DNA of 64,000 nt, from contig NZ_JANDHW010000004.1 in NCBI RefSeq assembly GCF_024330105.1, positions 124,001-188,000 of the forward strand, given 5' to 3'. Under the pieces are notes generated by a model. That model had not been told where the DNA came from, ran no database searches, and was given only the letters and a program-made list of their open reading frames with translations. Source of the DNA: Coprobacter tertius. Its GTDB lineage: Bacteria; Bacteroidota; Bacteroidia; Bacteroidales; Coprobacteraceae. The translations under genes and the position numbers were made by a program. This document shows positions 1 to 10,672 of the stretch, in pieces (the first letter of the stretch is position 1; the number at the start of each line of letters is the position of its first letter).

Positions 1-3000
1 CCTTAAGTACCGTATATTCGTCTTTAAGAATATCTTCTATCAACCAGATAATTTCTTTATTATCATCTACCGCAAGCACCAGAGGCTTATCCGGATCGAT
101 ACCGGTTTTTATAACTTCCAAATCGGATATTTGCGGCTGCTGTATTGCAGAAATTGCAGACATAACCGTACTTTCTTCATTATTATCGGCATCTACCTGT
201 AATTCGGGCAATGACACTTCAAATTCCGCATACTCTCCAACCACACTTCTCACCGATATATTCCCATCGAGCAAATCAGTCATTCCATGACATATCGACA
301 AGCCGAGCCCATTTCGGGAAGTCATATCGGTATAAGCATTACGATCCATGTTCTCAAGAATATTATACCTGTCGAAAAGTGTCGATAACTTATCGGCTTC
401 GATACCATTACCGGTATTATGAACGATAATCTTTAATTCCGAATCCCGAATCTCGGCCAGAATACTTATCTTTCCGTTTCGAGGCGTATATTTAAATGCA
501 TTGGAAAGAAGATTCACGACAATTTTCCCCAGACAGGAAGTATCGGTATTCCAATATAAATCCTCCGGAACTTTCGTTATAAATTCTATACCGTTCAGAC
601 TTGCCACTTCATTATAAGGTAAAACCCACCGATTTACTAATTCTGCAATAGATACACGACGTATATGACGTTCGATGTGCCCACCTTCTTCTATTTTACG
701 AAAATCGATGATTTCCTGAACCAGATCATTCAAATAACGAGAATTAGATTGTAACATCGAAACATATTCCCGAATTTTTTTATCGGTTTTTTCATAAGTC
801 ATTATACGCTCGCAAAAACCATTTATAAGCGTTAAAGGCGTACAAAACTCATGTGTTATGTTGGTAAAGAAATCGATCTTCTCCTGAAATAATTTTTCTC
901 GTTGTTCTTCCTTCAACTTATTGGCAATTGCCATTTGGCGTTGCTTTATCTTTCTCATTCCTACATATATAACTCCCGAACAGATAAGCAGGAATATAAT
1001 TATATACGCTACATAGGCCCAAGGTGAACAATACCAAGGAGACAAAATCGTAATGGGTAACGAGAAAAATTTATCTTCCGAATCATAAACATCGTTTTTA
1101 TACTTTACTTTAAGTATATAGTGCCCGGCCGGAAGATTTGTAAAAGAAGCTTCATTTACTTTCTGAGTACTCATCCAATGAGAATCGAAATTCTCAAGCT
1201 TATAATAGTATTCATAATGCTTACCGTCGATATAATCGAGGGCAACAAAAGAAACGGAAAAAGAATTATCAGAAAAAGGCAATACAAGCGTTCCTTTCTC
1301 TTTTTTAATAAAATCGAAAAGGTTTCTGTCTTCCCCTCTTACTTCAAGACCGGTAAAATAAAATTCTGGTAAAAAATCCTGATTTACTTTTTCATCATGT
1401 TCTACCCACGCCACACCATTTACTCCTCCAAAAAACAAACGCCCGGAATAAGGACACCGATAATAAGCATCATCGCAAAATTCTACCACATCGGTACCAT
1501 ATTTAAAGTAATTATGGAAGAAATTGTTTTTCGGATTATATTTCACAAGACCTTTATTCGTCCCCATCCAAATACAGCCGTTATCATCCTCGAGTATACC
1601 ATGTATCATATCATTCAGAATACCGTCTTTACGATCGAATTGTTGAGCCTGCTGTTTGCCATTCTCATCGACCCAAACTTTGGATAGTCCCGAACTGGCT
1701 CCGAAATAAAATACCGAATCCCGGCTCTGATATACACAAATTACATCACCTATCGCCGAAATGTCATTTGAAACAAAATCATAATCATAAGTACGGATAT
1801 TAAATCGTATGACTCCATATCCGCCACGGCTGCCGAGCCACAAAGTATTATGACCATCATAACTCATCGAAAAGAATTCGCTGCAAAGATTTCCGCTTTT
1901 ATAAAACAGAAAACGTCTTACCGATTTTACGCTTATATCCGGGGTACGTCCTTCGACGACTACGCGCAATAACCCCATTCCGGCTGTCGACATCCACAGC
2001 ACCGAATCATTTTCTTCATACACAGAATGTACCCATTTTATTTCTTTTCCCGTATGGTTAATCAACGAATGCATCCGTGAATCTTTATTGGAAAAATAAG
2101 AAAATCCCGGGCCTTCTGTGGCGATCCAGATAATATCGCGATATCGGCTGCGTAATATACCGAATACCTGATCGCTCGACAACCCGTTTTCGGTCGTATA
2201 ATATGATACTTGTGACACCGGTATTTTACCTTTACCAATCCGGTCGTATTTACTAATGCGTATTATACCGTCACCTTTAGTTCCCAACCACAAATCACCG
2301 TTTTCGTCGGTATAGATCGAACGAACCGGCTTATTGATACTATAAGGCAATTGATCGAGCATTATGTTACGATATAAATCGGAACTGTTATGATACATTA
2401 AAATCCCTTGCCCGTCGGTACACAACCATATAATATTCTGACGTTTATCCTTCCGCATCGAAAATACGCCAATATTCATATTCACGAATTCTACCCGATA
2501 ATTATTATCAGAAAGCAATTTTAAAACACCATTGCTTTTAAACGATATCAAAATATCACCATCACAGGATAGTATCGACGAAATGATACCGTATTTATTC
2601 ACCAACTCCGAAACATCTTTTATAAATGTCTTTTTATGGTGCTCTATATTAAATGAATATAATTTGTTAAGAGAATCTATAAAATAGATAATACCGTCAT
2701 CATAAAAAGCATATTGGGTATTTTTATCATGAAGGGCGATATTACGAACATTTAATTCGATATCTTCCGGATCATATCCTTTTTTAAAACTATAATTCAC
2801 CTTCAAGATACGATTATCCGCACCGAATATCCATAAAGTGTTATAATCATCGATAAAGATCGTTTTTATTCGTTCGGGAATAATCCCCGGTAAAGAAATT
2901 TCTCGAAACTGATGTAACTCAGGATTATAATAAGAAATATGATTTTTGCGAGTAATCACCCAAGCATTACCATTCTTGTCGGATACCAATACACTAGAGT

Positions 3001-3394
3001 CTCTGAATTGCGGATAGCTCTCCACCACTTTTTTAGTATCTAATGAGAATTTATCGACACCTAAAAAAGTATTTACCCACAAACAATTATTATCAGCGTC
3101 TGATATCCCGTGCATTATATTGCTCGATAACGAATACTTATTCCCATATTCGAAACGATATACCTGCACATCGAGTCCATCGTAACGATTCAACCCGTCA
3201 TATGTACCGGCCCAAATAAATCCTCGGCGGTCCTGATGCATACAAAGAACTGAACTGTTCGATAAACCGTTCTCCAGATTTTCTACTTTGCTTACTACAT
3301 AACCTGCTTTTACCGGAACAACCGATAAAATTAAAAACAAGAATAGTAAACAATAATCGGGAAAAAAAATTTTATTCTTAATATATACCACCAC
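1..3394 (-). CDS. Hybrid two-component regulator (HTCS-like), 3' end outside window
   Basis: My translation of the minus strand gives about 1131 codons without a stop, running off the left edge. In order: a signal peptide ending near VKAG, a long series of Reg_prop-type propeller repeats (for example DENGDLWLGTKGDGI) to about residue 690, a Y_Y_Y domain, one membrane helix (about 790-815), a HisKA domain with phospho-acceptor H848 in ITHEFCTPLTLI, a HATPase domain with GLGLSI, and the start of a receiver (LVLAVDD at about 1105). The AraC-type output domain usual in this family would lie outside the window. There is no ATG near the 5' end; an in-frame TGA at about 3421 leaves GTG 3394, GTG 3391 or TTG 3400 as starts. 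Such proteins typically sense glycan breakdown products in the periplasm and switch on nearby polysaccharide-use genes. The target locus is not visible. Confidence 0.88.
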   Translation of the reverse strand, partial: MVVYIKNKIFFPDYCLLFLFLILSVVPVKAGYVVSKVENLENGLSNSSVLCMHQDRRGFIWAGTYDGLNRYDGLDVQVYRFEYGNKYSLSSNIMHGISDADNNCLWVNTFLGVDKFSLDTKKVVESYPQFRDSSVLVSDKNGNAWVITRKNHISYYNPELHQFREISLPGIIPERIKTIFIDDYNTLWIFGADNRILKVNYSFKKGYDPEDIELNVRNIALHDKNTQYAFYDDGIIYFIDSLNKLYSFNIEHHKKTFIKDVSELVNKYGIISSILSCDGDILISFKSNGVLKLLSDNNYRVEFVNMNIGVFSMRKDKRQNIIWLCTDGQGILMYHNSSDLYRNIMLDQLPYSINKPVRSIYTDENGDLWLGTKGDGIIRISKYDRIGKGKIPVSQVSYYTTENGLSSDQVFGILRSRYRDIIWIATEGPGFSYFSNKDSRMHSLINHTGKEIKWVHSVYEENDSVLWMSTAGMGLLRVVVEGRTPDISVKSVRRFLFYKSGNLCSEFFSMSYDGHNTLWLGSRGGYGVIRFNIRTYDYDFVSNDISAIGDVICVYQSRDSVFYFGASSGLSKVWVDENGKQQAQQFDRKDGILNDMIHGILEDDNGCIWMGTNKGLVKYNPKNNFFHNYFKYGTDVVEFCDDAYYRCPYSGRLFFGGVNGVAWVEHDEKVNQDFLPEFYFTGLEVRGEDRNLFDFIKKEKGTLVLPFSDNSFSVSFVALDYIDGKHYEYYYKLENFDSHWMSTQKVNEASFTNLPAGHYILKVKYKNDVYDSEDKFFSLPITILSPWYCSPWAYVAYIIIFLLICSGVIYVGMRKIKQRQMAIANKLKEEQREKLFQEKIDFFTNITHEFCTPLTLINGFCERIMTYEKTDKKIREYVSMLQSNSRYLNDLVQEIIDFRKIEEGGHIERHIRRVSIAELVNRWVLPYNEVASLNGIEFITKVPEDLYWNTDTSCLGKIVVNLLSNAFKYTPRNGKISILAEIRDSELKIIVHNTGNGIEADKLSTLFDRYNILENMDRNAYTDMTSRNGLGLSICHGMTDLLDGNISVRSVVGEYAEFEVSLPELQVDADNNEESTVMSAISAIQQPQISDLEVIKTGIDPDKPLVLAVDDNKEIIWLIEDILKDEYTVLK

Positions 3395-3815
3395 GATCAA
3401 ATCATTGATAACAATAACTCAAACTATAAAACTCTATCTTTTAAAGATATTCGATTTACAAAAATAACCAAGTTTAAGCGTACGAAAGATACACGATCCC
3501 GGTTTCCGATTCATGGCGGGAAAAGTACGCCTCTAATTTAAACAATAAATACCCCTTATTTGCGATCTTCAGGTATTGTTTTTGATATACACAAAATATG
3601 TATCATTGCAAATATACTAAAAGAGACGATATTTTATATCAAAAAAAATGCTTTATGAATAATTTTTATAATTAATATATGCATTTATAGTAAAGTTTTC
3701 ATAATACGATTATTATAAATGATCCCATTATATACTTTTTATCCGAACACATTCAAGCTCTTCTCAAAAAAAGAAACGAAAGATCGATCGACTTATTGCG
3801 TATCCTTTTTATAAA
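3395..3815. other. Intergenic region with putative promoter and long leader of the hybrid regulator
   Basis: No gene is seen here. On the minus strand TATATTTG (3616-3609) matches the Bacteroidetes -7 element, with TTTG about 23 bases upstream. If used, it gives a leader of roughly 200 nt before GTG 3394. The leader contains an imperfect inverted repeat (AAACAATA near 3540 against GGTATTGTTT near 3572). Confidence 0.45.
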
Positions 3816-3852
3816 AATAAAAAAGCGGCCGTTTTTATAAAAAAACGGCCGC
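3816..3852 (-). terminator. Rho-independent terminator after pgi
   Basis: A perfect 12-bp inverted repeat (GCGGCCGTTTTT at 3825-3836 with its complement at 3841-3852) lies 21 bases past the pgi stop codon. It is followed on the minus strand by a T-rich run. Confidence 0.9.
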
Positions 3853-3873
3853 CAGTCCTGATTATCACGCTAA

Positions 3874-5220
3874 TTATAATCTGGCTTTAATTGCTTTTGT
3901 CGCATCCTCATAACCCGGTTTTTCGAGTAAAGCAAACATATTTTTCTTATAAGCTTCGACCCCCGGCTGATCGAAAGGATTCACCTCTAAAAGATAACCG
4001 CTGATACCACAAGCTTTCTCAAAGAAATAAATGAGTTCCCCTAAATATTTTTCCGATATTTCAGGAATCGATATTTTCAGATTAGGCACACCTCCATCTA
4101 CATGAGCGATCTGAGTTCCTAATTCGGCCATTTTATTCACCTCGTCAACACGTCTGCCTGCAAGGTAATTTAAGCCGTCAAGATCCTCTTCATCCTTCGG
4201 AATAGAAACATTGTGTTTCATTTTCTCAACCGAAAGTACAGTTTCGAAGATCGTACGTTCCCCATCCTGAATCCACTGTCCCATAGAGTGAAGATCGGTT
4301 GTAAAATCTACTGAAGTAGGGAAAATTCCTTTATGATCTTTACCTTCGCTTTCACCATATAACTGTTTCCACCATTCGGCAAAATAATGAAGCTTAGGAT
4401 TAAAGTTTACCAATATTTCGATCTTTTTCCCGGCCCGATACAATGCATTACGAGTCGCAGCATATACAGCTGCCGGATTTTTATCGAATGGGATATCTAT
4501 ACCGCATTCTGCTTCCATAATTTCGGCTCCGGCAACCAATTTACGAATATCGAAACCGGCTACTGCAATAGGAAGCAATCCTACCGGAGTAAGAACCGAA
4601 AAACGTCCACCGACATTGTCGGGGATGATGAAGGTTTTATAACCTTCTATATCGGACAATTTACGCAATGCTCCCCGAGAAGCATCAGTAACAGCAATGA
4701 TACGTTTTTTCGCCTCTCCTTCTCCAACTTGTGACTCGAGTTCTTTTTTCAATAAACGGAAAGCGATAGCAGGTTCGGTAGTCGTCCCCGATTTTGAAAT
4801 ATTAATCAACCCGAAACTCTTATTTTTCAGCAGGTCCAGTAATTCATACAAATAATCTTCACCTATATTTTGACCCGCAAAAAGTACCATCGGATTCGAG
4901 CCGCTTCCTTTCAGTTGCACAAAACTGTCTGATAATGCCTCTATAACAGCTTTAGCGCCCAAATAACTTCCTCCGATACCGATTACTACTACAACATCAC
5001 AGCGGTCTCTCAATTGTTTTGCGGCAGTTTCTATCTCAGACAAATGACCCTCGGTAATAGAAGACGGCAAATGTAGCCAACCCAAAAAATCATTTCCTTT
5101 TCCGGTTCCCTCATGCAACTTTACCATACTTTCTTCAACCGCTTTCGCATAAGCAAAAACATCCTTTTCATTCACCGCACCACCTAATGCTTTGCCGATG
5201 TTAACTCGAATCGTTTCCAT
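3874..5220 (-). CDS. pgi: Glucose-6-phosphate isomerase
   Basis: Cytoplasmic glycolytic enzyme that interconverts glucose 6-phosphate and fructose 6-phosphate. The 448-residue protein has the short bacterial PGI form. It shows the SIS-type sugar-phosphate-binding motif ([15 protein letters not shown], about residue 70), [11 protein letters not shown] (about 145) and the PGI signature-like [14 protein letters not shown] (about 205). The start is taken at METIRVNIG (5220), because the longer reading to 5256 adds 12 residues of no recognisable character. The gene is last in a minus-strand run lysS-gpsA-pgi, an order I recall from other Bacteroidales. A strong hairpin between gpsA and pgi means pgi may also have its own transcription start. 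Family assignment is secure. Confidence 0.96.
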   Translation of the reverse strand: METIRVNIGKALGGAVNEKDVFAYAKAVEESMVKLHEGTGKGNDFLGWLHLPSSITEGHLSEIETAAKQLRDRCDVVVVIGIGGSYLGAKAVIEALSDSFVQLKGSGSNPMVLFAGQNIGEDYLYELLDLLKNKSFGLINISKSGTTTEPAIAFRLLKKELESQVGEGEAKKRIIAVTDASRGALRKLSDIEGYKTFIIPDNVGGRFSVLTPVGLLPIAVAGFDIRKLVAGAEIMEAECGIDIPFDKNPAAVYAATRNALYRAGKKIEILVNFNPKLHYFAEWWKQLYGESEGKDHKGIFPTSVDFTTDLHSMGQWIQDGERTIFETVLSVEKMKHNVSIPKDEEDLDGLNYLAGRRVDEVNKMAELGTQIAHVDGGVPNLKISIPEISEKYLGELIYFFEKACGISGYLLEVNPFDQPGVEAYKKNMFALLEKPGYEDATKAIKARL

Positions 5221-5274
5221 ACAGATGTTATTTAAATATTTAATTGATCTTATCAAAAATAGTCATAATTATCG

Positions 5275-5313
5275 GGAATAAAAAGAGATATGGTCGTTGA
5301 CCATATCTCTTTT
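5275..5313 (-). terminator. Hairpin terminator after gpsA
   Basis: A perfect 14-bp stem (5282-5295 with 5299-5312) has a three-base loop, followed on the minus strand by TTTTTATT. It lies directly after the gpsA stop codon and before pgi. Confidence 0.85.
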
Positions 5314-5321
5314 ACATTTCT

Positions 5322-6317
5322 TTATCTGAACGTCTCAGTAAGATGCTTTATTTCCGCAAAAGACGACATTTTATTATATAATATATTATACACCGTATCG
5401 AGAATCGGCATATCTACTTTATATTTTTCATTTATCTCTTTAATACATTTAGTCCCATAATAGCCTTCGGCAATCATCTCCATTTCTATCTGTGCTGTTT
5501 TCACAGAATACCCTTTGCCTATCATCGTTCCGAATGTATGATTACGGCTGAATCTCGAATAAGCGGTAACCAAAAGATCGCCTAAATATACAGAATCGCA
5601 AATGTCTCTCCTCATCGGATGCACGGCATTAATAAACCGATTAAGTTCCTGTATCGCATTGGATATAAGTACCGCTTGAAAGTTATCTCCGTATTTGAGG
5701 CCATAGCAAATTCCGGCAGCAATCGCATATACATTTTTCAATACCGATCCGTATTCTATCCCTTCCACATCCTTAGAGGTAGATACTTTGATAAAATGAT
5801 TACTTAACAAATCACTTACTTTACGTGCCCGAGTAACATCAGGGCAACCGATAGTAAGATACGACAATCGTTCGAGAGCAACTTCCTCGGCGTGACAAGG
5901 ACCACCGATCACTGCAAGATTTTCTTCGGGTATATTATAGAATCTCTTCAAATAATCGGTAACAATCATATTTTCATCAGGAACTATACCTTTTATCGCC
6001 GAGAGAACAAATTTATCGTTCATCGACGCAGTAAGTTTCTTTAAGTGCTGTTTAAGATAAGGGGACGGAGTAACGAATACCAACGTATCGGACTCTCTTA
6101 CCACTTTATTTATATTCGAACTGAAATTGATACGATCAATATCGAATTTCACACTCGACAAATAAACGGGATTATGCCCCAAACGCTTAAAATCGGCAAT
6201 TCGGTCGCGCCGACGCATATACCAATTGATAGAATCTACATTGAATAATACCAATTTGGCTATTGCTGTAGCCCAGGTACCGCCTCCTATGATCGCTACT
6301 TTTCCGGGAAAATCCAT
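5322..6317 (-). CDS. gpsA: NAD(P)-dependent glycerol-3-phosphate dehydrogenase
   Basis: Reduces dihydroxyacetone phosphate to sn-glycerol 3-phosphate, the backbone for phospholipid synthesis; cytoplasmic. The 331-residue protein starts with a Rossmann fold (VAIIGGGTWATAIAKL, residues 7-22). It has the conserved central AVIGGPCHAEEVA (about 135) and the C-terminal domain core EYGSVLKNVYAIAAGI with the catalytic lysine (about 190), then GDLLVTAYSRFSRNHTFG (about 245). Length is normal for the family. The stop of lysS lies 18 bases upstream, so the two are surely co-transcribed. A strong terminator follows. Confidence 0.96.
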   Translation of the reverse strand: MDFPGKVAIIGGGTWATAIAKLVLFNVDSINWYMRRRDRIADFKRLGHNPVYLSSVKFDIDRINFSSNINKVVRESDTLVFVTPSPYLKQHLKKLTASMNDKFVLSAIKGIVPDENMIVTDYLKRFYNIPEENLAVIGGPCHAEEVALERLSYLTIGCPDVTRARKVSDLLSNHFIKVSTSKDVEGIEYGSVLKNVYAIAAGICYGLKYGDNFQAVLISNAIQELNRFINAVHPMRRDICDSVYLGDLLVTAYSRFSRNHTFGTMIGKGYSVKTAQIEMEMIAEGYYGTKCIKEINEKYKVDMPILDTVYNILYNKMSSFAEIKHLTETFR

Positions 6318-6335
6318 GATATTTATATTTACTGC

Positions 6336-8063
6336 TTATTTCGCATTTTCTACCCATGTTTTTACCTCGTCGACCGTTGGGTTAGGCATGTCGAGCTTAT
6401 ATTTTTTATTAATTCCACAAATTTCCTGATGCAATTTATTCGGGTTTGCCTCAGACAAGGCCTCAACGGTCAAATAACCGGCTTTTTGTACGGGAGAAAC
6501 CCATTCTTGCGGAACTCCTATAGCTGTATATTTTGCTTCAGCATCCTTTTTCTGTACCTTTTCAGGGCGCATCTGCGGAAAGAAAAGCACTTCTTGAATA
6601 GCCGTTTGTCCGGTCATCAACATTACCAAACGATCCATTCCGATCCCCATTCCCGAAGTCGGCGGCATCCCGTACTCGAGAGCCCGGATAAAATCCTGAT
6701 CGATAAACATAGCTTCATCATCTCCTTTTTCAGAGAGTCTCAACTGCTCTTCGAAACGATATCTTTGATCAATAGGATCATTCAACTCTGAATATGCATT
6801 GCATAATTCTTTCCCGTTTACCATCAGCTCGAAACGTTCGGTCAGTTCAGGATTATCACGATGTTTTTTTGTCAACGGCGACATTTCAATCGGATAGTCG
6901 ATAATAAAAGTGGGCTGAATGTAATTCCCTTCACATTTTTCACCGAATATTTCATCGATAAGTTTTCCTTTACCCATCGTTTCGTCTACCTCTATACCGA
7001 TCTGCTTACAAACGTCTCGTAATTGTTCCTCAGTCATACCGGTAATATCGATCCCCGTAAACTCTTTGATGGAATCGATCATTGTAACCCGTTTAAAAGG
7101 AGTTTTAAAACTGATTATATTCTCCCCTACTTTAATTTCGGTCGTACCGTTTACATCCAAACATATCTTTTCGATCATCTTTTCAGTAAACGACATCATC
7201 CAGTTATAATCTTTATAGGAAACGTAAATCTCCATACAGGTAAATTCGGGATTATGAGTCCGGTCCATTCCCTCATTACGGAAATTCTTAGAGAATTCGT
7301 ATACTCCTTCGAAACCTCCTACAATAAGACGTTTTAAATACAGCTCATCCGCAATACGTAAATACAAAGGGATATCGAGTGCATTATGGTGCGTAATAAA
7401 AGGCCTAGCCGCCGCACCGCCCGGGATAGACTGCAAAATAGGAGTTTCCACCTCCATATATCCTTGAGCGTTGAAATATTCCCGCATCGAGTTATAGACC
7501 TTATTCCGCTTGATAAAAATATCTTTAATACCGTCGTTTACGACCAAATCGACATAACGTTGACGATACCGCATTTCGGGATCTTCAAAAGCATCGTAAG
7601 CCACCCCATCTTTCATTTTTACGATCGGAAGCGGTCTTAACGATTTAGATAATACGGTAAGCTCCTGCGCATGTACCGAGATTTCACCCATCTGTGTACG
7701 AAATACGTATCCTTTGATACCGATAAAATCACCTATATCGAGTAATTTCTTAAAAACAGTATTATAAAGTTCTTTATCCTCTCCCGGGCAAAGATCATCA
7801 CGGGATATATATACCTGAATACGTCCTTTAGAATCCTGTAATTCTATAAAAGAAGCTTTTCCCATAATACGACGACTCATGATTCGGCCGGCGATAGAAA
7901 CCTCACGACGCTCATCCTCATCTTTAAAAGACTCTTTTATTTCTTTAGTATAGGCATTTACCTGATATTCAGCAGCCGGATAAGGCTCGATTCCCCGATT
8001 CCGAAGCTCCTGAAGACTTCCTCGTCTTATTATCTCCTGTTCACTTAATTCAAGTATACTCAT
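6336..8063 (-). CDS. lysS: Lysyl-tRNA synthetase, class II
   Basis: Charges tRNA-Lys with lysine. The 575-residue protein has the N-terminal OB-fold anticodon-binding domain (about 55-155), class II motif 2 ([14 protein letters not shown], about 260), and motif 3 ([12 protein letters not shown], about 475). About 70 further residues follow the usual LysRS end (after LFFPQMRP). This lysine-rich tail, ending [11 protein letters not shown], looks like a helix-hairpin module and resembles extensions I recall from Bacteroidetes LysRS. It is first in the lysS-gpsA(-pgi) run, with a putative promoter about 90 bases upstream. Start chosen at [10 protein letters not shown], which is normal for the family. 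Confidence 0.96.
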   Translation of the reverse strand: MSILELSEQEIIRRGSLQELRNRGIEPYPAAEYQVNAYTKEIKESFKDEDERREVSIAGRIMSRRIMGKASFIELQDSKGRIQVYISRDDLCPGEDKELYNTVFKKLLDIGDFIGIKGYVFRTQMGEISVHAQELTVLSKSLRPLPIVKMKDGVAYDAFEDPEMRYRQRYVDLVVNDGIKDIFIKRNKVYNSMREYFNAQGYMEVETPILQSIPGGAAARPFITHHNALDIPLYLRIADELYLKRLIVGGFEGVYEFSKNFRNEGMDRTHNPEFTCMEIYVSYKDYNWMMSFTEKMIEKICLDVNGTTEIKVGENIISFKTPFKRVTMIDSIKEFTGIDITGMTEEQLRDVCKQIGIEVDETMGKGKLIDEIFGEKCEGNYIQPTFIIDYPIEMSPLTKKHRDNPELTERFELMVNGKELCNAYSELNDPIDQRYRFEEQLRLSEKGDDEAMFIDQDFIRALEYGMPPTSGMGIGMDRLVMLMTGQTAIQEVLFFPQMRPEKVQKKDAEAKYTAIGVPQEWVSPVQKAGYLTVEALSEANPNKLHQEICGINKKYKLDMPNPTVDEVKTWVENAK

Positions 8064-8152
8064 TGTATATTATTTTCTTTTTTCATCATAAATCCGATCG
8101 ATTTCACGCCTCCAATCTTCGGGGTGAAATCATAGTGGAACACAATTTCTTG

Positions 8153-8160
8153 CAAAAATA
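8153..8160 (-). promoter_or_regulatory. Putative -7 element of lysS
   Basis: TATTTTTG on the minus strand matches the Bacteroidetes -7 consensus TAnnTTTG. It would give a leader of roughly 80 nt ahead of lysS. No convincing -33 element was found. Confidence 0.5.
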
Positions 8161-8258
8161 CAAAACTTTACGCTAAAACAGGCATCGTATTACGTAAAAT
8201 TATTATAACACACCCACCTATACAGTATTATATGATTACATTTGAAAAAGGCATAAAA

Positions 8259-8285
8259 AAAGCCGCCCTGATAGGAGGCGACTTT
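8259..8285 (-). terminator. Terminator after rpsO
   Basis: A stem AAAGCCGCC / GGCGACTTT (one mismatch) lies just past the rpsO stop codon, with a T-rich run (TTTTTTATGCC) following on the minus strand. Confidence 0.75.
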
Positions 8286-8307
8286 CTGTTTTTTTCCAAG
8301 TAATTTC

Positions 8308-8577
8308 TTACTTTCTGATCCCAAGCTCTTTGATAATAGTACGATATCGTTCGATATCCACCTTTATCAGATAATCGAGTAAACGACGACGTTTACCTAC
8401 CAACATTTTAAGAGCTCTCTCAGTGCTATAATCTTTGTGATTTGACTTCAAATGTTCAGTCAAATGAGAGATACGGTATGAAAATAATGCTATCTGCGCT
8501 TCGGGTGAGCCAGTATCAGTATTGGACTTTCCGTATTTCTCAAAGATTTCTCTTTTTTTCTCAGAAGTTAAATACAT
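8308..8577 (-). CDS. rpsO: 30S ribosomal protein S15
   Basis: Primary 16S rRNA-binding protein of the small subunit platform. The 89 residues match the normal S15 length and pattern: NTGSPEAQIALFSYRISHLTEHLKSN (residues 20-45, given here only as a landmark), HKDYSTERAL and LVGKRRRLLDYL. It is a single-gene unit with its own promoter (TTG-N19-TACCTTTG) and a terminator. S15 often represses its own translation through its leader in other bacteria; the short leader here shows no obvious pseudoknot. Confidence 0.98.
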   Translation of the reverse strand: MYLTSEKKREIFEKYGKSNTDTGSPEAQIALFSYRISHLTEHLKSNHKDYSTERALKMLVGKRRRLLDYLIKVDIERYRTIIKELGIRK

Positions 8578-8616
8578 TTCTCCTTGATTTGTTTGTTAAT
8601 AAATTCTTTGAGCGCA

Positions 8617-8646
8617 CAAAGGTAAATATTTGTTTTTTAAAAACAA
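8617..8646 (-). promoter_or_regulatory. Promoter of rpsO
   Basis: On the minus strand TTG (8646-8644) lies 19 bases from TACCTTTG (8624-8617). This matches the Bacteroidetes sigma-ABfr promoter in both motif and spacing. The start codon is 40 bases further on. Confidence 0.8.
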
Positions 8647-8774
8647 TCATTTCATCTGCATTTTATTTTTAATTCTAAATAAACAGACTCAAAATTTACC
8701 GAACGAATCTCTTAAATAACAGTATCTTTATTATAAAATATAAAATGCATCTCTCATAGTAAAAAAATTTATGC

Positions 8775-8782
8775 TACCTTTG
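8775..8782 (+). promoter_or_regulatory. Putative -7 element of typA
   Basis: TACCTTTG, a perfect TAnnTTTG match, sits 20 bases before the typA start codon, implying a very short leader. Confidence 0.7.
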
Positions 8783-8802
8783 CGCGACTCAAAATATATT
8801 TT

Positions 8803-10602
8803 ATGCAAAAGATCAGAAACATTGCTATCATTGCTCACGTCGACCATGGTAAAACGACATTGGTCGATAAAATGCTTTTAGCCGGTCAATTATTTCGCGA
8901 GAATCAGAATTCCGGCGAACTTATTCTCGATAATAACGACCTGGAACGTGAAAGAGGTATTACGATATTATCTAAAAACGTTTCGATACGATACAAAGAC
9001 TACAAAATAAACATCATCGATACCCCGGGACACGCCGACTTCGGTGGTGAAGTAGAACGCGTTCTCAACATGGCCGATGGCTGCCTTTTGCTGGTCGATG
9101 CATTTGAGGGTCCCATGCCTCAAACTCGATTCGTATTACAAAAAGCAATACAAATGGGGTTGAAACCGCTTGTAGTAATTAATAAAGTAGATAAACCGAA
9201 TTGCCGTCCCGATGAAGTGAACGAAATGGTTTTCGACTTAATGTTCAGTCTCGATGCGACAGAAGAGCAACTCGATTATCCGACCATATACGGATCGGCT
9301 AAACAAAACTGGATGTCGGCCGACTGGCATAACCAAACTGACAGCATCGTTCCCCTGCTCGATGCAATTATCGAATATATTCCCGAACCCGTTTATCTCG
9401 ATGGGACTCCGCAAATGCTAATTACTTCACTCGATTACTCCTCCTATGTAGGACGCATTGCCATCGGACGCATTCACCGGGGAAAATTAAAAGAAGGGCA
9501 AGATGTCGCACTTTGTAAAAAAGACGGATCGATAACAAAAACCCGCATCAAAGAACTTCATTTATTCGAAGGTCTCGGACGCACCAAAGTCGCTGAAGCC
9601 GGGTCGGGAGATATTTGCGCATTGGTAGGTATCGACGGATTCGAAATCGGTGATACCATTGCCGATCTGCAAAATCCCGAGCCACTGCCACGTATTGCGA
9701 TAGACGAACCGACCATGTCGATGACCTTTACCAACAACGATTCTCCGTTTTTTGGAAAAGACGGTAAATTTGTAACATCGAGGCATATCGCCGACAGACT
9801 GAAAAAAGAACTCGACCGCAATCTGGCTCTCCGGGTTGAAAAATCAGAAGATGAAGATTCCTGGACAGTTTATGGCCGGGGGGTGCTTCATTTATCGGTG
9901 CTTATCGAAACTATGCGTCGGGAAGGATACGAACTTCAAGTTGGCCAACCACAGGTTATAATCAAAGAGATCGACGGTAAAAAATGCGAACCGGTAGAGC
10001 AACTGACAGTAAATGTTCCAGAGGAATACTCGAGTAAAATCATCGACATGGTCACCCGACGCAAAGGAGACCTGATGAGTATGGAAACTCAAAATGATCG
10101 TATTCATATGGAATTCGTAATTCCATCGCGCGGAATCATCGGATTACGTAATAACGTACTTACTGCATCTGCAGGAGAGGCTATAATGGCCCACAGGTTT
10201 CTCGAATATCAACCCTGGAAAGGAGATATAGAACGTCGTACCAACGGATCGCTCATTGCTATGGAAGCCGGTACGGCATACGCCTATGCTATTGACAAAT
10301 TACAAGACAGAGGAAAATTCTTTATCTTCCCACAAGACGAAGTATATGCCGGCCAGGTTGTCGGAGAAAATGCAAAAGAGGGAGACATCGTCGTAAATGT
10401 AACCAAATCGAAAAAACTGACCAATATGCGTGCATCGGGGGCAGATGATAAAGCGAAAATAATTCCGCCCGTCGTATTCAGTCTCGAAGAAGCATTGGAA
10501 TATATCAAAGAAGACGAATATGTGGAAGTAACTCCTCATCATCTCAGATTACGTAAAATCATCCTTGACGAGAACGAACGTAAACGACAGAATAAAAACT
10601 AA
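8803..10602 (+). CDS. typA: Ribosome-associated GTPase TypA/BipA
   Basis: Translational GTPase related to EF-G that acts on ribosome assembly and stress adaptation. The 599-residue protein carries G1 ([15 protein letters not shown], residues 10-24), the switch I region [12 protein letters not shown]3 (DTPGH, about 73) and G4 (NKVDKP, about 127). Beta-barrel and EF-G-like domains follow, with [10 protein letters not shown] (about 440) and the BipA-specific C-terminal domain. Length is normal. It is a single-gene transcript between its own promoter and a terminator shared with the convergent Crp/Fnr gene. Confidence 0.97.
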   Translation: MQKIRNIAIIAHVDHGKTTLVDKMLLAGQLFRENQNSGELILDNNDLERERGITILSKNVSIRYKDYKINIIDTPGHADFGGEVERVLNMADGCLLLVDAFEGPMPQTRFVLQKAIQMGLKPLVVINKVDKPNCRPDEVNEMVFDLMFSLDATEEQLDYPTIYGSAKQNWMSADWHNQTDSIVPLLDAIIEYIPEPVYLDGTPQMLITSLDYSSYVGRIAIGRIHRGKLKEGQDVALCKKDGSITKTRIKELHLFEGLGRTKVAEAGSGDICALVGIDGFEIGDTIADLQNPEPLPRIAIDEPTMSMTFTNNDSPFFGKDGKFVTSRHIADRLKKELDRNLALRVEKSEDEDSWTVYGRGVLHLSVLIETMRREGYELQVGQPQVIIKEIDGKKCEPVEQLTVNVPEEYSSKIIDMVTRRKGDLMSMETQNDRIHMEFVIPSRGIIGLRNNVLTASAGEAIMAHRFLEYQPWKGDIERRTNGSLIAMEAGTAYAYAIDKLQDRGKFFIFPQDEVYAGQVVGENAKEGDIVVNVTKSKKLTNMRASGADDKAKIIPPVVFSLEEALEYIKEDEYVEVTPHHLRLRKIILDENERKRQNKN

Positions 10603-10621
10603 AAAATACAACGCCAAGAAT

Positions 10622-10652
10622 AAAAAAGCCCGATATAAAATCGGGCTTTTTT
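10622..10652. terminator. Bidirectional terminator between typA and the Crp/Fnr gene
   Basis: Hairpin with arms AAAAAGCCCGA and TCGGGCTTTTT. It has A-runs on one side and T-runs on the other, so it can end transcription from both converging genes. Confidence 0.9.
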
Positions 10653-10672
10653 CATATTTATTTTAATAAAAA